Under the pieces are notes generated by a model that did not search any database, was not told the origin of the DNA, and saw only the letters and a program-made list of their open reading frames with translations. Below are positions 44,056 to 56,769 of a DNA stretch of 64,000 nucleotides, piece after piece. Position 1 is the stretch's first letter, and each line of letters starts with the position of its first letter. The position numbers were made by a program, and so were the translations under genes. Source of the stretch: Arabidopsis thaliana (lineage: Eukaryota; Streptophyta; Magnoliopsida; Brassicales; Brassicaceae); the NCBI RefSeq assembly GCF_000001735.4, contig NC_003076.8, positions 4,774,001-4,838,000 of the forward strand. Direction: 5' to 3'.

Positions 44056-46477
44056 ATGAGGAAAAATGCAAATTTGTTGATTTTGTTTATGATTTTCATG
44101 TTTTTCTTTTGTGGGTTATCCTCAGTTTCAGCTAAACCTCCTCCTGTTAGTGAGTTGTTTATTACCCTAAACTGATTTTCTTTATATAAATACAAGTTTT
44201 CACTTTTGTTGTAATGAATGTCTGAAAATGTTCTTGTTTTTCTCTGTTTTGGGAACAGAGATTGTAAGTGGGCTTGTGACAAATGTAGCATCGATACTCT
44301 GGAAATGGTTATGGTCTCTTCAAACATCCACAACCACAACAACCACCACAAAATCTGGTAAGAAGACCCACAAACAAAGAAGTGTATAATGATCTTGATT
44401 TCAAAGTTTCAATTGCAAAAATAAAGAGAAACTTGAGGAAATGTAACAGGTGTTTCTAGCCGTTCGATGGTGAAATACGAAAGTGGATATAACATGGAGA
44501 CAGTTTTTGATGGAAGTAAGCTTGGGATTGAGCCCTATGCGATTGAAGTTTCCCCTAATGGAGGAGAGCTTATTGTCTTGGATTCTGAGAACAGTAACAT
44601 CCACAAAATCTCCATGCCTCTTTCTAGATGTAAGTTCACTTCATATCTATCTTGCATTTGATTGATTATAAAGAAACTCTTAAGATCGATTTTTCCGGAC
44701 ACGTATACAATTTATTTTATGGGATATTCAATCAATTCCCATTCCTATATATGACCCACCAAAAATGTTAAATCATGTATGCACAATTATGCTTTGCTTC
44801 AAGATGGGGATTCGTTTTGGTGCGCTTTTTATTTTTTAGTTCAGTTAAAAAGTGAGTTCTTCATTTCAGATTCCAAAGTTTCTTTCTTTGAAAACCAAAG
44901 CCTTTTATAGATTATAACTTTTGCACTTTAGTCCACAACACGACTCATTAGCTTTTATCCATGCTCTGCTTTGTTCTCTGTTTTTCAGGTTTATTCATTC
45001 TGTTCTTTCTTGTTCGTCAAGTTAACAACCTTTTGTCAGACTAAAGCACCGAACTATTGCTTATGGATAGATTCTAGGATTTAAATTAGACAGATTCAGA
45101 TTCTTAGGGATTTGTGAATTAATCTGTGTTTTTGAATATGCTGAAGATGGTAAACCAAAGCTACTCTCTGGTTCACAAGAAGGCTACACAGGACATGTCG
45201 ATGGGAAACTCAAAGAAGCGAGAATGAATCGTCCTCGAGGATTAGCCATGGACGACAGGGGGAACATCTACGTCGCCGATACTATCAATATGGCCATACG
45301 CAAGATCAGCGATGACGGTAACTACAATTCGTTTGCATGCGTTTCCGCTTTGAAAAACGGAATTTTAATTAAAGTTTTTTTGTTCAGGAGTCTCAACCAT
45401 CGCCGCTGGAGGAAGATGGAGCGGTGGATCTAAAGAGGAGTCAATGAGATTCTCCGATGACTTTGATTTAATATATGTCTCTTCAAGCTGCTCTCTTCTA
45501 GTCATTGATCGAGGGAATCAATTGATTAAAGAGATTCAGCTTCACGATCATGACTGTTCTCAACCGGAACCCGACACAGATAGTCTCCATCTTGGTAAGC
45601 TTCTTGAAAAAACGACATTGGTTGTTTATATTTGGTGTTGTGGTTTTCTTAAAAACGATGCCATTTCGGTTTGTATATCTTTGTAGGAACCGCTTTGCTG
45701 GTTGCTGCTGTGTTCTTTGGGTATATGTTAGCATTATTAGTTCGTAGGGTACGATCGCTGTTCTCTTCGTCTAGCCATGTGAGTGAATCTGTTTGCTTTG
45801 GTTTGGTTCGGTTCGAAATTTGAACTAGGGTAGACAACCAATAAGCCTCATTGCTCTGTTTTTGATTTCAGGATACTAAGAGTAAGAGACATGTAGCAAC
45901 ACCGAGCATGACAATGGCTCCGTACCAACGTTATCCAAGACCGGTACGACAGCCATTAATCCCACCTCAACATGAATCGGAAAAAGAAGAAGGATTTCTC
46001 GGTTCGCTTGGAAAGCTAGTCGTGAAAACCGGTTCTTCGGTTTCCGAGATGATGTCCGGTTCTAGAAATGTAATTCCCCCAAACTTTCATCAGTACCACC
46101 ATCAGCAAGAACCGAACCAATGGCCGGTACAAGAGAGTTTCGCTATACCGGAAGAAGATGGACCACCAGCTTTAGAACCGAGATCAGGTACAAATCCAGA
46201 TAAACCCTACCTTAGAGCACAAGGAACCAACCAAAACCGGTCTTATTACCAAGACTATGATCAATACCAAAACCAGCAGAAACGCAATGTGAACGATACA
46301 GCGTCGTTCGAAGATAACCGAGAGAAGAACGAGATTGTTTTTGGGGCAGTTCAGGAGCAGGACGGTCGCCGAGAAGCCATGGTGATCAAGGCCGTTGATT
46401 TCAACGAAGCCATTAACGATCAGCGCAATCTACGGCCCAGAATTAATTATATGGGATATTCTTCACAAGTTTACTGA
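44056..46477 (+). CDS. NHL-repeat domain membrane protein (At5g14890-like)
   Basis: Secretory or membrane protein with an NHL beta-propeller segment; molecular role unknown. Exons 44056-44145, 44261-44357, 44450-44629, 45147-45317, 45388-45594, 45687-45778, 45872-46477; 480 residues. Exon 1 is a signal peptide (LLILFMIFMFFFCGLSSVSA). NHL repeats lie at about residues 75-190 (GSKLGIEPYAIEVSPNGGEL, LNRPRGLAMDD-type MNRPRGLAMDDRGNIYVADT). One membrane helix follows at about 250-268 (ALLVAAVFFGYMLALLV), then a 200-residue Pro/Gln/Asn-rich tail on the other side. The exon 2 acceptor was chosen at ACAGAG/ATTG because the earlier AG would give an immediate stop. Architecture as in Arabidopsis NHL proteins (such as At1g70280) from memory. 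Confidence 0.88.
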
Positions 46478-47018
46478 TTAAAGAAAGTCAAATTTTCATA
46501 ATTTACGTAAAGCGTGTGTAATATATTTCTTCAAGTTCTTATTTTAATGTAGGATACTTTAAATCATATAATTGGCTCACTAACGGTCGACCGTTATAAA
46601 AGTTACCGGGACTAACGGCTTACTGCACCGACTTAACAAGTTATACTATGAGATCAGACCATCTAATATTTAACAAATCTACCGGTTCAATTTCGGTTCA
46701 TATCAGCAAAACCGATGGCCAGGTAAGTGAAGATTCTTAAAAACCGGTTTATGGCAGTTACGTACGCAATTCCAGCTCTTGATTTAGTTGCCATTTATAT
46801 CCCATTTATTTCGCATTGGTTATACAGAGTACGAGAGAGAAATAGAAGACGAAGAAGAAGAAGGAGATTTCTTGCAAGAGAAAGAGAAAATTAGGGTTAG
46901 GGTTGCAGAGAAACAGAGAGGAAGAAGGATTCGAAGAATCCAAATCCAAGCTCTGTATTCATCTCTCTCCCTTTCTCTTAATCTTTACGATCTTTCTCAA
47001 AATCAATCTCATTGTTTC
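46478..47018. other. Spacer / 5' UTR
   Basis: 3' UTR of the NHL gene and leader of the next gene; the leader at 46830-46930 is a GA-rich purine stretch. Confidence 0.5.
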
Positions 47019-47534
47019 ATGGGCCTTGAATCTTTTCCGATCTCTGAAATGGACGCGACCGATGAAATGCACGAAGCCATGTTCGCGAAACGAGGTTGTT
47101 GTTTTATCCTCCCTTGTCTTGGATCATCTCAGCCATCTGGTCCTAACGGATCTGTGTGGTGGCAACGAATCAGAACCGTTGATAAATTGGAGCCTGATGA
47201 GCGGTGGTGGGTCTCTGGGTGGATGAAGATGAGGGAATGGTCTGAGATCGTAGCTGGTCCCAAATGGAAAACTTTTATCCGTCGCTTTGGACGTAATCAC
47301 TGCTGCAACGGTGGCATTGACGGTGGTTGTAATCGGCCGGAGCATGTTAGTTTCCGGTACGATTCGTGGAGTTACTCGTTGAATTTCGACGACGGGAAAC
47401 AGACGGGTCATTTCGAAGATGAGTTTCCTTACCGTGATTACTCGATGAGGTTCGCTGCGCCGTCTCTGCCGGTTTCTACTAAATGCTCCATTGATTTCGA
47501 CAATGATAACCACGCGCCGTCGCTGTTTAAGTGA
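47019..47534 (+). CDS. Unrecognised plant-specific protein, 171 aa
   Basis: I do not recognise a named family. The frame is open from 46788, but the ATG at 47019 (MGLESFPISEMDATDEMHEA) is preferred because the residues before it are translated purine-rich leader (REIEDEEEEGD). The product is soluble, with no signal peptide or membrane segment. Conserved-looking core: AKRGCCFILPCLGSS, GSVWWQRIRTVDKL, ERWWVSGWMKMREWSE, then AGPKWKTFIRRFGR, rich in Trp and Cys. The C-terminal half contains FRYDSWSYSLNFDDG and ends in a short acidic tail. Single exon. Codon use and aromatic conservation make it a credible gene. Confidence 0.75.
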   Translation: MGLESFPISEMDATDEMHEAMFAKRGCCFILPCLGSSQPSGPNGSVWWQRIRTVDKLEPDERWWVSGWMKMREWSEIVAGPKWKTFIRRFGRNHCCNGGIDGGCNRPEHVSFRYDSWSYSLNFDDGKQTGHFEDEFPYRDYSMRFAAPSLPVSTKCSIDFDNDNHAPSLFK

Positions 47535-47937
47535 AAAATGTCACGCGCTTCTCTGTTCCGGTACTGCTCTGTTCTAAATGGGCTGGCGCTAACGTGCACC
47601 GCACTGATGAAAGGGGAGATACATTAGAAGAAACAGTGGATTTTTTTCTTTGCAAAGAAATATTACTTTTTTACACAGCTTTCATTTATTTGTTTTTTGT
47701 AATTCTTTCACTTTGAATGAAATTATTTATTTGATCACTATTTTCTCCCATTTTTGATTAACTTTATTTGATCAAATTTTGTGAGAAAATTGTTAGTGAT
47801 CAATTTTTGTAATTCTACACACAAAGATAAACTTTTTAGAGAAAGACATGATGAAGGTAGGAAACATATATTTATATATTTATGTAAAATACAGTATATA
47901 ATCCAACAAGAAATAGGAGAAAGGAAGCTATTTAATG
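47535..47937. other. 3' UTR / spacer
   Basis: AT-rich. No gene was seen. Confidence 0.5.
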
Positions 47938-48056
47938 GGTTGGAGAAGGTTGCAATTGCAGAGGAATAGCAACAGAAACGGTAAGAGACTGTCTTTGTGC
48001 CTGTCTCTACCTTCAGACATGCTCACCATGTTTTTTTCAGGTACATTACATTGTTG
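47938..48056 (+). pseudogene. Degenerate partial duplicate of the 3' part of the HMA-like gene exon 1
   Basis: TTGGAGAAGG...GCAGAGGA, AAGAGACTGTCTYTG, CCTGTCTCT and CTTCAGACATGCTCACCATG in the same order as 50008-50112, with about 85 percent identity by eye and small gaps; it includes the exon end and the GTACAT donor. Only the codons around SDMLTMFF are preserved. It lies on the far side of the helicase fragment from its parent. Confidence 0.75.
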
Positions 48057-48208
48057 TAGAATTACCTTATGCAATTTCCTATTTGGAACCTTGCCAAAAG
48101 CTAGAGTTTACTTCTAAGTACCTCTGCTGATTTCCTACAGTTTCATGTGTTCAGAAAACTAAACACAATGTAATGTTTCAGACAATGATCTTGTCTTGTG
48201 GTTGAATC

Positions 48209-48210
<2 letters not shown>

Positions 48211-48242
<32 letters not shown>
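48211..48242 (+). repeat. Poly-T tract (32 T) downstream of helicase fragment
   Basis: Equivalent to poly-A on the minus strand, about 430 bp past the stop codon of the minus-strand helicase fragment. Confidence 0.9.
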
Positions 48243-48675
48243 CTGTAGAAACTTTTTTACGTTTTAGCTACTACTCACTTGTACATTTTTTATATCGTTG
48301 GTGGATCTTATATTTTTTAAATGTTGTCCATCTTGTCCGTTAATTAGGTGCAGTATGATTTAAAGTGACGGTATAGCGTTATGGATCTTATTACTTCTGC
48401 AGAGATGCTAAAATTGATGAACAATATGCTTTTAGAATAAGTGGTAATAGCTTAGTGATTTAGACATATTACCCTGAATTAAGGGATGGATATGGGTATT
48501 GGAATCTTATTCAACTAATAAGGTAATGATGTGAAAGTTTAGCTCTGAGTTTTTATGCAGCTGGAAGCATCTCATTGGTGTTGGAACTAAGCTTTTCATT
48601 GCAAGTTGCAGATATATTTAGCTTACACAATGGCAAAAAAACAAAATTAATGTAATTAAAAACAAAATTTTCTCT

Positions 48676-49671
<996 letters not shown>

Positions 49672-49814
49672 CTAAAGGGTATTTATGTCTTTTTACAGGC
49701 TTGCTTCGAGTGGATAATGTGAGAAAAGAGCAAAACACAAAAATGAAAAAACCTTCTTCTCTTGTAACTCGCACAACCTTATCGAGTGAAAGAAGATTGG
49801 GTCAGTAGTGAAAA

Positions 49815-51196
49815 ATGGCGTCGATTGCAGCTTCTTCTACCTTTCACTCGTTTTGCAGAACCAAAAGCCCTAATCTTTCTTCGACCCACCTTCTTCCTTT
49901 GTCGAAAAACCTCAACTTTCGGACCAGAGCTATCGGAAATAGCCGCAATTGCAGTTTTGCTGGGTTTATAAAACAAAATCGCCTTGGATTGAGGAAGCTT
50001 TCGTCTATTGGAGAAGGAGGAGAAGGTGTCGCTGTCGCAGAGGAGCAACCGCAAGAGACTGTCTCTGTTCCTGTCTCTCCTTCAGACATGCTCACCATGT
50101 TTTTCCAGGTACATCACTCTCTGTCCAGTGAATTTGTGTGATTATCATCCTCATTCTCCACTTATGGCTTTTTAATAGATATAGTAGGATTGATTCATGG
50201 TTGTATTATAAGGTCTTAGAAATGAGGTTTGCAAAATTGTATTGATACTGTTTTGAAGATACTATGAGCATTACTCTGTTGCAATTTCATGTGGCCTCAA
50301 ATTGAGTCTGAACATTGTTGGATTTTTTGCTTGATTATGAAGGCTGATGGAACTTTGAACGAAGCAGCTATTCCTAATGTGACAAGGGCCTTACAGGTAA
50401 TACTTTGCTTTGTAATCTCTCCTTGAACTAGCAAATCTGTGTGGAGCTTGACGAGAATCTTTGTGAATGCATCTGGTTCTTGGATTATATAACCCTTTTG
50501 GTTACTTGTTTCAATTCAATTTAATCTTTGTAGTTGTGTTAAACTTGGAATTTGGGTGTTCACTTTACTCTTTCCACGCTCTAAATCTTCCTTAGTACCT
50601 ATAGCTTACAAAAACAGTGAATATAAAGGTTCCAATTGATACTTGTTTTGTTCTTTCAGGATATTGATGGAGTTTCCAATTTAAAGGTTCAGGTTTCTGA
50701 AGGTGTTGCCGTCGTTGAGGTATGTTTTACATCCAACATTGCCTTTACATGTCTCTTCACACCCCTACACAGTACACATATATGTTTAGAGGATATAAAT
50801 AGATAAGGACAGATGTTGAATATGTTATTAGAGATATAATGGCTGGCACACCCTTAGAAGGACTGGACTGGTCAAATATGTCATTTTGTTGTACATTTTG
50901 GTGGTTAACCAGGGGATTAGTCTTTGGGGCCGTATAACAAAAGCCTCGAGCCTGACCTTGAATAGTTAAGGCCTTTATATGAACGGTTCTGTTACTGCTC
51001 GTAGCAACATCTCTATGTTTGATTGTACAATTGAATCTGGCTTATGTTGTGATCAATGTATGTGAAGCTTTTGAAGCAAACAACGGTTCAAGCAACAGGA
51101 GTGGCGTCAAACTTGGTGGAGACTATACAAGGAGCTGGATTTAAGTTACAGACTTTGAATCTGAGTTTTGAAGATGACGATGAGGTTCTTGTCTAG
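49815..51196 (+). CDS. Plastid-targeted HMA-like (heavy-metal-associated fold) protein, At5g14910
   Basis: 178 residues from exons 49815-50108, 50343-50396, 50660-50719 and 51068-51196. The first 50-60 residues are a chloroplast transit peptide (MASIAASSTFHSFCRTKSPN, Ser/Arg-rich). The conserved part is at about 90-170: SDMLTMFFQADGTLNEAAIP, then an HMA-type beta-alpha-beta pattern VTRALQDIDGVSNLKVQVSE, VAVVELLKQTTVQ and VASNLVETIQGAGFKLQTL. The metal-binding CxxC of HMA domains is missing; at the usual place there is no Cys. So it is a fold relative, unlikely to carry Cu or Zn in the classical way; function unknown. A degenerate copy of the end of exon 1 lies at 47938. Confidence 0.92.
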
Positions 51197-52597
51197 TGAA
51201 ATCATCCTTTTCCTCCATTTTGTGATTAAAGAAACTCATAATGTTCAATTCTAGGGATAATTTCTTTCATTTGTTCCTCTAAAGAAAACAAATGTGGTAA
51301 CTTTTTTTAGAAAGTGGGAATTAATGTTTTCTTTGTTGAAATAAAAGAGAAATGGAAAATATCTATATTGATTAGTGGGTCATATACATATGGGTTCCCA
51401 CAAAGCATGGAGGTTGGCATTTTTATAGACTTTTAGGTTCATTGCTTTGTACAATGCATTTAGTTTTGTGTGTGGATATGATTGTCATTTGTCACTATGT
51501 ATATGTATGCATGTACGATGTTGACATTGTGGAGTACTGTGGTTGATGATATGGTGAATCACAGCTCATGCATTGTTGTACTTATAACCCAAATCTTTAC
51601 TTTTTTAAAAAATGTGATATTATAGACCAAAAACCTGTTCTTACCAAAACATGTGAAACAATCCTCTGTTTTAACATCTTAATTTATGAAACTATGTCAT
51701 CGTGGAGTCTGTTTTAGTTTATTCATTACGTAAAAGAAGATAAGAAACATTCATTCGTAACAAAATTTTATCATGTTAACAGAAAAGAGGAAAGTGTGTG
51801 TACTCGCGACATATGTAATGATAAAAAATATGTATGTACTCGTTGTCGATTTCACTTTAATTACACTGTTGACCTCTTTTTCGAAAATATCAGAATTATA
51901 AATAAATAATAATAATAATCACCGCAACCATTTAAAGAACTCATGTGCTATTGTCCATCTATGATTTGAGAACACTTAATTTTTTATTAGAAAATATGAA
52001 AGATATATACCATATAGCTTAGATATTTCAAAACAAAGTATAGTAGTAATCTCGTAGGCCATGCTTGCTAAGTTAGCTAAACATAAACGACAAACCCTTG
52101 CTCACTGGTGCAATAATCGAAGTGAAGAGCCTCTTTATATGAAATATATAAGCGACACAGCCTTATGGGCAAATCGAATGCTATTTATTTATTTGATAAG
52201 AAGATTAATAATTTCAATTTGTCATCCACTAGTCTCTTGGGGTACTCAAAACATATCACCAAAAAGTCCATAGAGTTATTTGTTCTTATTTACTGATAAA
52301 GTATTCCAAGTTGATGTACGAATAAAGTGGCAATTTCATGTATTATCAATATAATCCATTTTTGGGAATCTGATATTTTGTTTATCCTCGAGCTCTGAGA
52401 GATATATTTTGGTGCAGTGAAGGTTCAAAGCTGGCATGCATGATGCATATAATAACTGCTCTGGACCTAATACTTACTACGCATTTAAATTAATATTTAT
52501 GGATAATATGGTTAATAAATAAGGAACTTCTATTTATATCACAAAAGGTCACTGGTCTTCTTCGTGTGACTTCACCACTTTCTCATCTCCCACAAAA
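51197..52597. other. Spacer upstream of GASA14
   Basis: AT-rich. An open stretch at 52061-52273 (70 residues, MLAKLAKHKRQTLAHWC) has no recognised match and is not called as a gene. A possible TATA (TATTTATAT) lies at 52541-52549, 49 bp before the GASA14 ATG. Confidence 0.4.
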
Positions 52598-53761
52598 ATG
52601 GCTCTCTCACTTCTTTCAGTCTTTATCTTTTTCCATGTCTTTACCAATGTAAGTTATTCTTACTTTTCATAACAAAAGGTGTTATTATGTTAAAGACTAC
52701 ATAATAGTATACAATTATGTGCATTACGTTTTCGCGTATTGTAACTAACTATGTATTTTGATTAATCACCGAGCAGGTTGTTTTTGCTGCTTCAAATGAG
52801 GAATCCAACGCCTTAGTACGTTTTCTAATTTCCAGTTTAATTATTTCTATGCGTCTTTAACTATATACTCAGGCATTTTTATTGATTATTGTGTATGAAG
52901 TTAAATTTTGGTATATGTTTGTATTAAATTTATAGGTTTCTTTACCAACGCCAACACTTCCATCGCCATCTCCGGCTACCAAACCGCCGTCGCCAGCTCT
53001 CAAACCGCCGACGCCGTCGTACAAGCCACCCACGCTGCCAACTACTCCTATTAAACCACCCACCACAAAACCTCCGGTCAAACCTCCAACTATTCCGGTT
53101 ACACCAGTAAAACCTCCGGTTTCAACTCCTCCGATCAAACTACCGCCGGTACAACCACCTACGTACAAACCCCCAACGCCAACAGTTAAACCACCGTCCG
53201 TCCAACCACCTACGTACAAACCCCCAACTCCAACGGTTAAACCACCCACTACATCACCGGTTAAACCACCCACTACGCCACCAGTTCAATCACCGCCGGT
53301 CCAACCACCTACGTACAAACCCCCAACGTCACCGGTTAAACCACCCACCACAACTCCACCGGTTAAACCCCCCACCACGACGCCACCGGTCCAACCACCT
53401 ACGTACAATCCCCCAACTACACCGGTTAAACCACCTACAGCGCCGCCTGTCAAACCTCCAACACCACCTCCCGTAAGAACTCGGATAGGTAATAATAATT
53501 TTCTTTCAAAAGTGTGATGATTATCGGTCGTTGATTAGATCGGATGTATAATTGGACTAAATTTTGGACGGTTTAGATTGCGTGCCTTTATGTGGGACGA
53601 GGTGTGGGCAACACTCGAGGAAGAACGTATGTATGAGAGCGTGCGTCACGTGCTGCTACCGCTGCAAGTGTGTTCCCCCAGGCACCTACGGTAATAAGGA
53701 GAAGTGTGGATCTTGTTACGCCAACATGAAGACACGTGGTGGAAAATCCAAATGTCCTTGA
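52598..53761 (+). CDS. GASA14: Gibberellin-regulated GASA14, proline-rich with GASA domain
   Basis: Secreted cell-wall or apoplastic peptide precursor of 275 residues. Exons 52598-52648, 52777-52815, 52936-53488, 53577-53761. The signal peptide is MALSLLSVFIFFHVFTNVVF. Residues about 35-212 are a proline-rich repeat domain of PP(T/V)-K type (VKPPT, PVQPPTYKPPT repeated), resembling extensin/PRP walls. The last 60 residues are the GASA domain with all twelve cysteines: CVPLCGTRCGQHSRKNVC, RACVTCCYRCKCVPPGTYG and CGSCYANMKTRGGKSKCP. The intron before the GASA domain neatly separates it from the proline domain. GASA14 is known from the literature to promote leaf growth and stress tolerance through ROS control. 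The long opposite-strand Gly-rich frame is a shadow. Confidence 0.97.
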
Positions 53762-54753
53762 ACCTTTATATGACGATGGTTGTTAAACGAAATAATTTAA
53801 ATCAATGGAGTTTTTATAAGTTTGTAATGCGTTTGTTTTTGTTATAGTAATATTGAGTTGGATCTTTGTTTACGGGACGTAGAATACTAAATAATGAAAA
53901 AAACCTTCTCGATGAATTAAGGGTTTTATGAATTTGTTTTGTATTGAATAATATAGGGATGGATAAAGTTTTATTATTCTAACAGGTTACTTTATTAGGC
54001 ATTTCTTCGGCTCATGTAACTCTTGTATCGCTGAAACTATGTAATAGATAGAAGAACCTAAAAAAAGAAAGAAAACAAGAAATGCACATAGCGAAGCTCA
54101 AAAGATGAGTGTTCTGCTAGCGGTAATGTTGTTATTCAGTTGGGTCAAATGCTCTAATTGCAAATCTTATTTGGGCCTTATATAGACTCTTATGTGCATA
54201 TGGTCCAGCCTATTTGGGCCGATGTGTTTGAAGATCATTTGGGAAAGTCTTGCGCAAGGAGAACTTACTTGGGACTTGGGAGACTTGGAGTAACAAATTC
54301 GTCTTGGAGTAACAAATACATGTCAACTTATTCCACAAGTTCTTTGTGATAATGATATACATATTTAAATGTTTTAAAAAAGGGAAAGAATAAACAAACT
54401 CTTTGTGACTTTTTGGGTATTTATGATTCTTTTGGTCCTTCTCTTGTACACATTTGAGTCCTATCTTATATGGTAAGCTTTCAAATGCAAGCGTGTTATT
54501 TTTATTCACACTTGTTCTATCTTAATAGTATGTTGAACTCTTCGCCTTTGGCGATTCTTCCCGGAAAAGGGACCATTGACTTTCAGATACACTTCTTTTT
54601 TTTTTTTATAATAATTATTATCAGTTCAATGATTTTTCAATATGGACTCTCGTTCTCAGACATTTATTTCTCTCAGTCTTACAATATAAATTTTCATTCT
54701 TACCATCCATAATTTTGTATTGTCTTCTCCACAGATCTATTCCAGCTCACGCC
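53762..54753. other. Spacer upstream of SAG101
   Basis: AT-rich. Poly-T at about 54595-54607. No gene is supported. Confidence 0.5.
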
Positions 54754-56769
54754 ATGGAGTCTTCTTCTTCACTGTAATCATTACAATTCACTCTCTTGTC
54801 TTTCTAACTTAACCTGCTTTGTTCAGCTTCTTTCGTTTCTTGAAAACCGTATTTTTTTGTTGATGATATTTTTATTTCTTGTTCCTTAGACATTGACTTA
54901 AATTCACAATTTTCCTGGTTTTTAGAAAAGGTTCTGCACTTGGGAAGCTTGTGGTGACCTCTGGTCTCTTACATAGCTCATGGAGTAAGATCTTGGAGAT
55001 ACATAACCCACCTTATTCGAATCATGATCCAGGTCTACAAGTTTCAAAAAAAAAAAAAGATTCAGGTCTAGAATTTCAGATTCACCGAGAAGAGAAATTC
55101 ACACTTGTGGTTTTTAGCGCACCACCGATCTGCAGAAGTAGTAGCTCTGATTCTACTCTTCTTCATGTGAAAGATAAAGAAAATCCTTTCCCATTCCTCT
55201 GCTCCGAGAACAACCCATCATTCTCTCTTCACACACCTGCTTTTAACCTTTTTACCTCTGCTTCTACTAGTCTCACTTACCTCAAATCAGAGGTAATTTA
55301 ATCTCCATCTCTTCAGTCTTATCTCGTTTTTAAGACTAATTCAGAATCTTGAAAGTTAGTGTCTGCAGAAATATATCTCTGCCGTGTTTGCAATTCAGTC
55401 CAATAGCTTTTTAATACTCTGTTTCAGATTTTGTTTGATCTAGTATATGTTTCTTTGTGTATTGTCTGGTTTTAAAAGTCAACAACTATAAGAAACAGAA
55501 TCTTTGTACGTAGAAAACTTGAAAGTTATATGTCTCTTGCAGTTGCTCCAAACGCTCAAGTCTGAGAAACCGGTGATCATCACCGGAGCTGCGTTAGGAG
55601 GGTCTGTTGCATCTCTCTATACGCTATGGCTTCTTGAAACCATCGAACCGACGTTAAAACGTCCCTTATGCATCACATTTGGCTCGCCATTGATCGGAGA
55701 CGCTTCTCTTCAACAGATTCTTGAGAACTCTGTGAGGAATTCATGTTTCCTTCACGTTGTATCAGCACAAACTCGTATCAAGATGGACTTCTTCAAACCT
55801 TTTGGAACGTTTTTGATCTGTTTTGATTCCGGATGTGTTTGCATCGAGGACCATGTGGCGGTCACAGAGTTGCTAAACGGTGTTCATGATTCGGGTCTAG
55901 TAGACTACAGCCAAGTTCTAAATCGTCTTGACCAATCCATGTTGTCTCTGGCGGATTCAAGATTGATCCCTGAAGATGTTATCAAAGGAATAGAGAAACG
56001 TGCAGAAATGAAAAATCTGCGATTTGATATGATGTTTAAGAAACTAAACGACATGAAGATATCGATGGCTTATATAGAGTGGTACAAAAAGAAATGCAAG
56101 GAGGTCAAGATCGGTTACTACGATCGGTTCAAGACTCAGCTCGCGTTTCCGTCGAAAGAGTTTGATATAAACATCAAGAATCACCACAAATCAGAGCTAA
56201 ACCGTTTTTGGAAATCAGTAGTTGAAGAAGTAGAGAGGAGGCCGCAGAGCGATGCATCGATTCTCAAGAGACGGTTTCTATTCTCGGGGAACAATTACAG
56301 ACGGATGATCGAACCACTCGATATTGCTGAATATTACCTCGAGGGTCGGAAAGAGTATCGAACTACGGGAAGGTCTCACCACTATGTTATGCTTGAGAAA
56401 TGGTTTGGAATGGAATCGATATTAATAGAAAAGGAAAGATGCAAAAAGAGAGATTTGAGTGATCTTTTGACGTTTGATTCTTGTTTTTGGGCTGAAGTTG
56501 AGGATTCGTTGATTGTAATTAATCAGTTGAATACAACTGTGGGGATGAGAGACGATGTGAGAGAGGTATTGACTAGAAAACTCGTGGAGTTTGAGGGATA
56601 CGTGTGGGAGATAATCACAAAACGTGAGGTTTCGCCGGAGATATTCTTAGAGGAAAGCAGTTTCATGAAGTGGTGGAAAGAGTACAAAAAGATCAAAGGC
56701 TTTAATTCTTCATACTTGACCGAGTTTATGAACACCCGGAAGTACGAGAGTTATGGTAAGTCACAATAA
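54754..56769 (+). CDS. SAG101: SENESCENCE-ASSOCIATED GENE 101, EDS1-family immune regulator
   Basis: Nuclear partner of EDS1 in signalling from TIR-type NLR immune receptors. Exons 54754-54773, 54926-55292 and 55543-56769 give 537 residues, the known length. The N-terminal lipase-like alpha/beta-hydrolase domain spans about residues 1-285; at the nucleophile elbow the sequence is ITGAALGGSVAS, with Ala where lipases have the catalytic Ser, so it is non-catalytic there. The C-terminal EP domain (about 290-537) carries the family signature EPLDIAEYYLEG and a helical bundle ending KIKGFNSSYLTEFMNTRKY. Exon 1 codes for only 6 residues plus two bases. Complete and undisturbed. From published structures EDS1 and SAG101 form a heterodimer that senses TIR-generated nucleotides. 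Confidence 0.97.

Noticed and set aside
52061-52273. 70-residue ORF MLAKLAKHKRQTLAHWC in the GASA14 spacer
   Set aside because: No recognised similarity, no promoter or splice context, AT-rich surroundings; chance ORF is more likely.
52869-53273. 134-residue Gly-rich ORF opposite GASA14
   Set aside because: It is the antisense of the proline-rich repeat: CCN proline codons read as glycine on the other strand. The sense frame has signal peptide, introns and GASA cysteines.
55543-55640. Active lipase reading of SAG101
   Set aside because: The nucleophile position in the GAALGG elbow is Ala, so the hydrolase fold is present without the catalytic Ser at that place.
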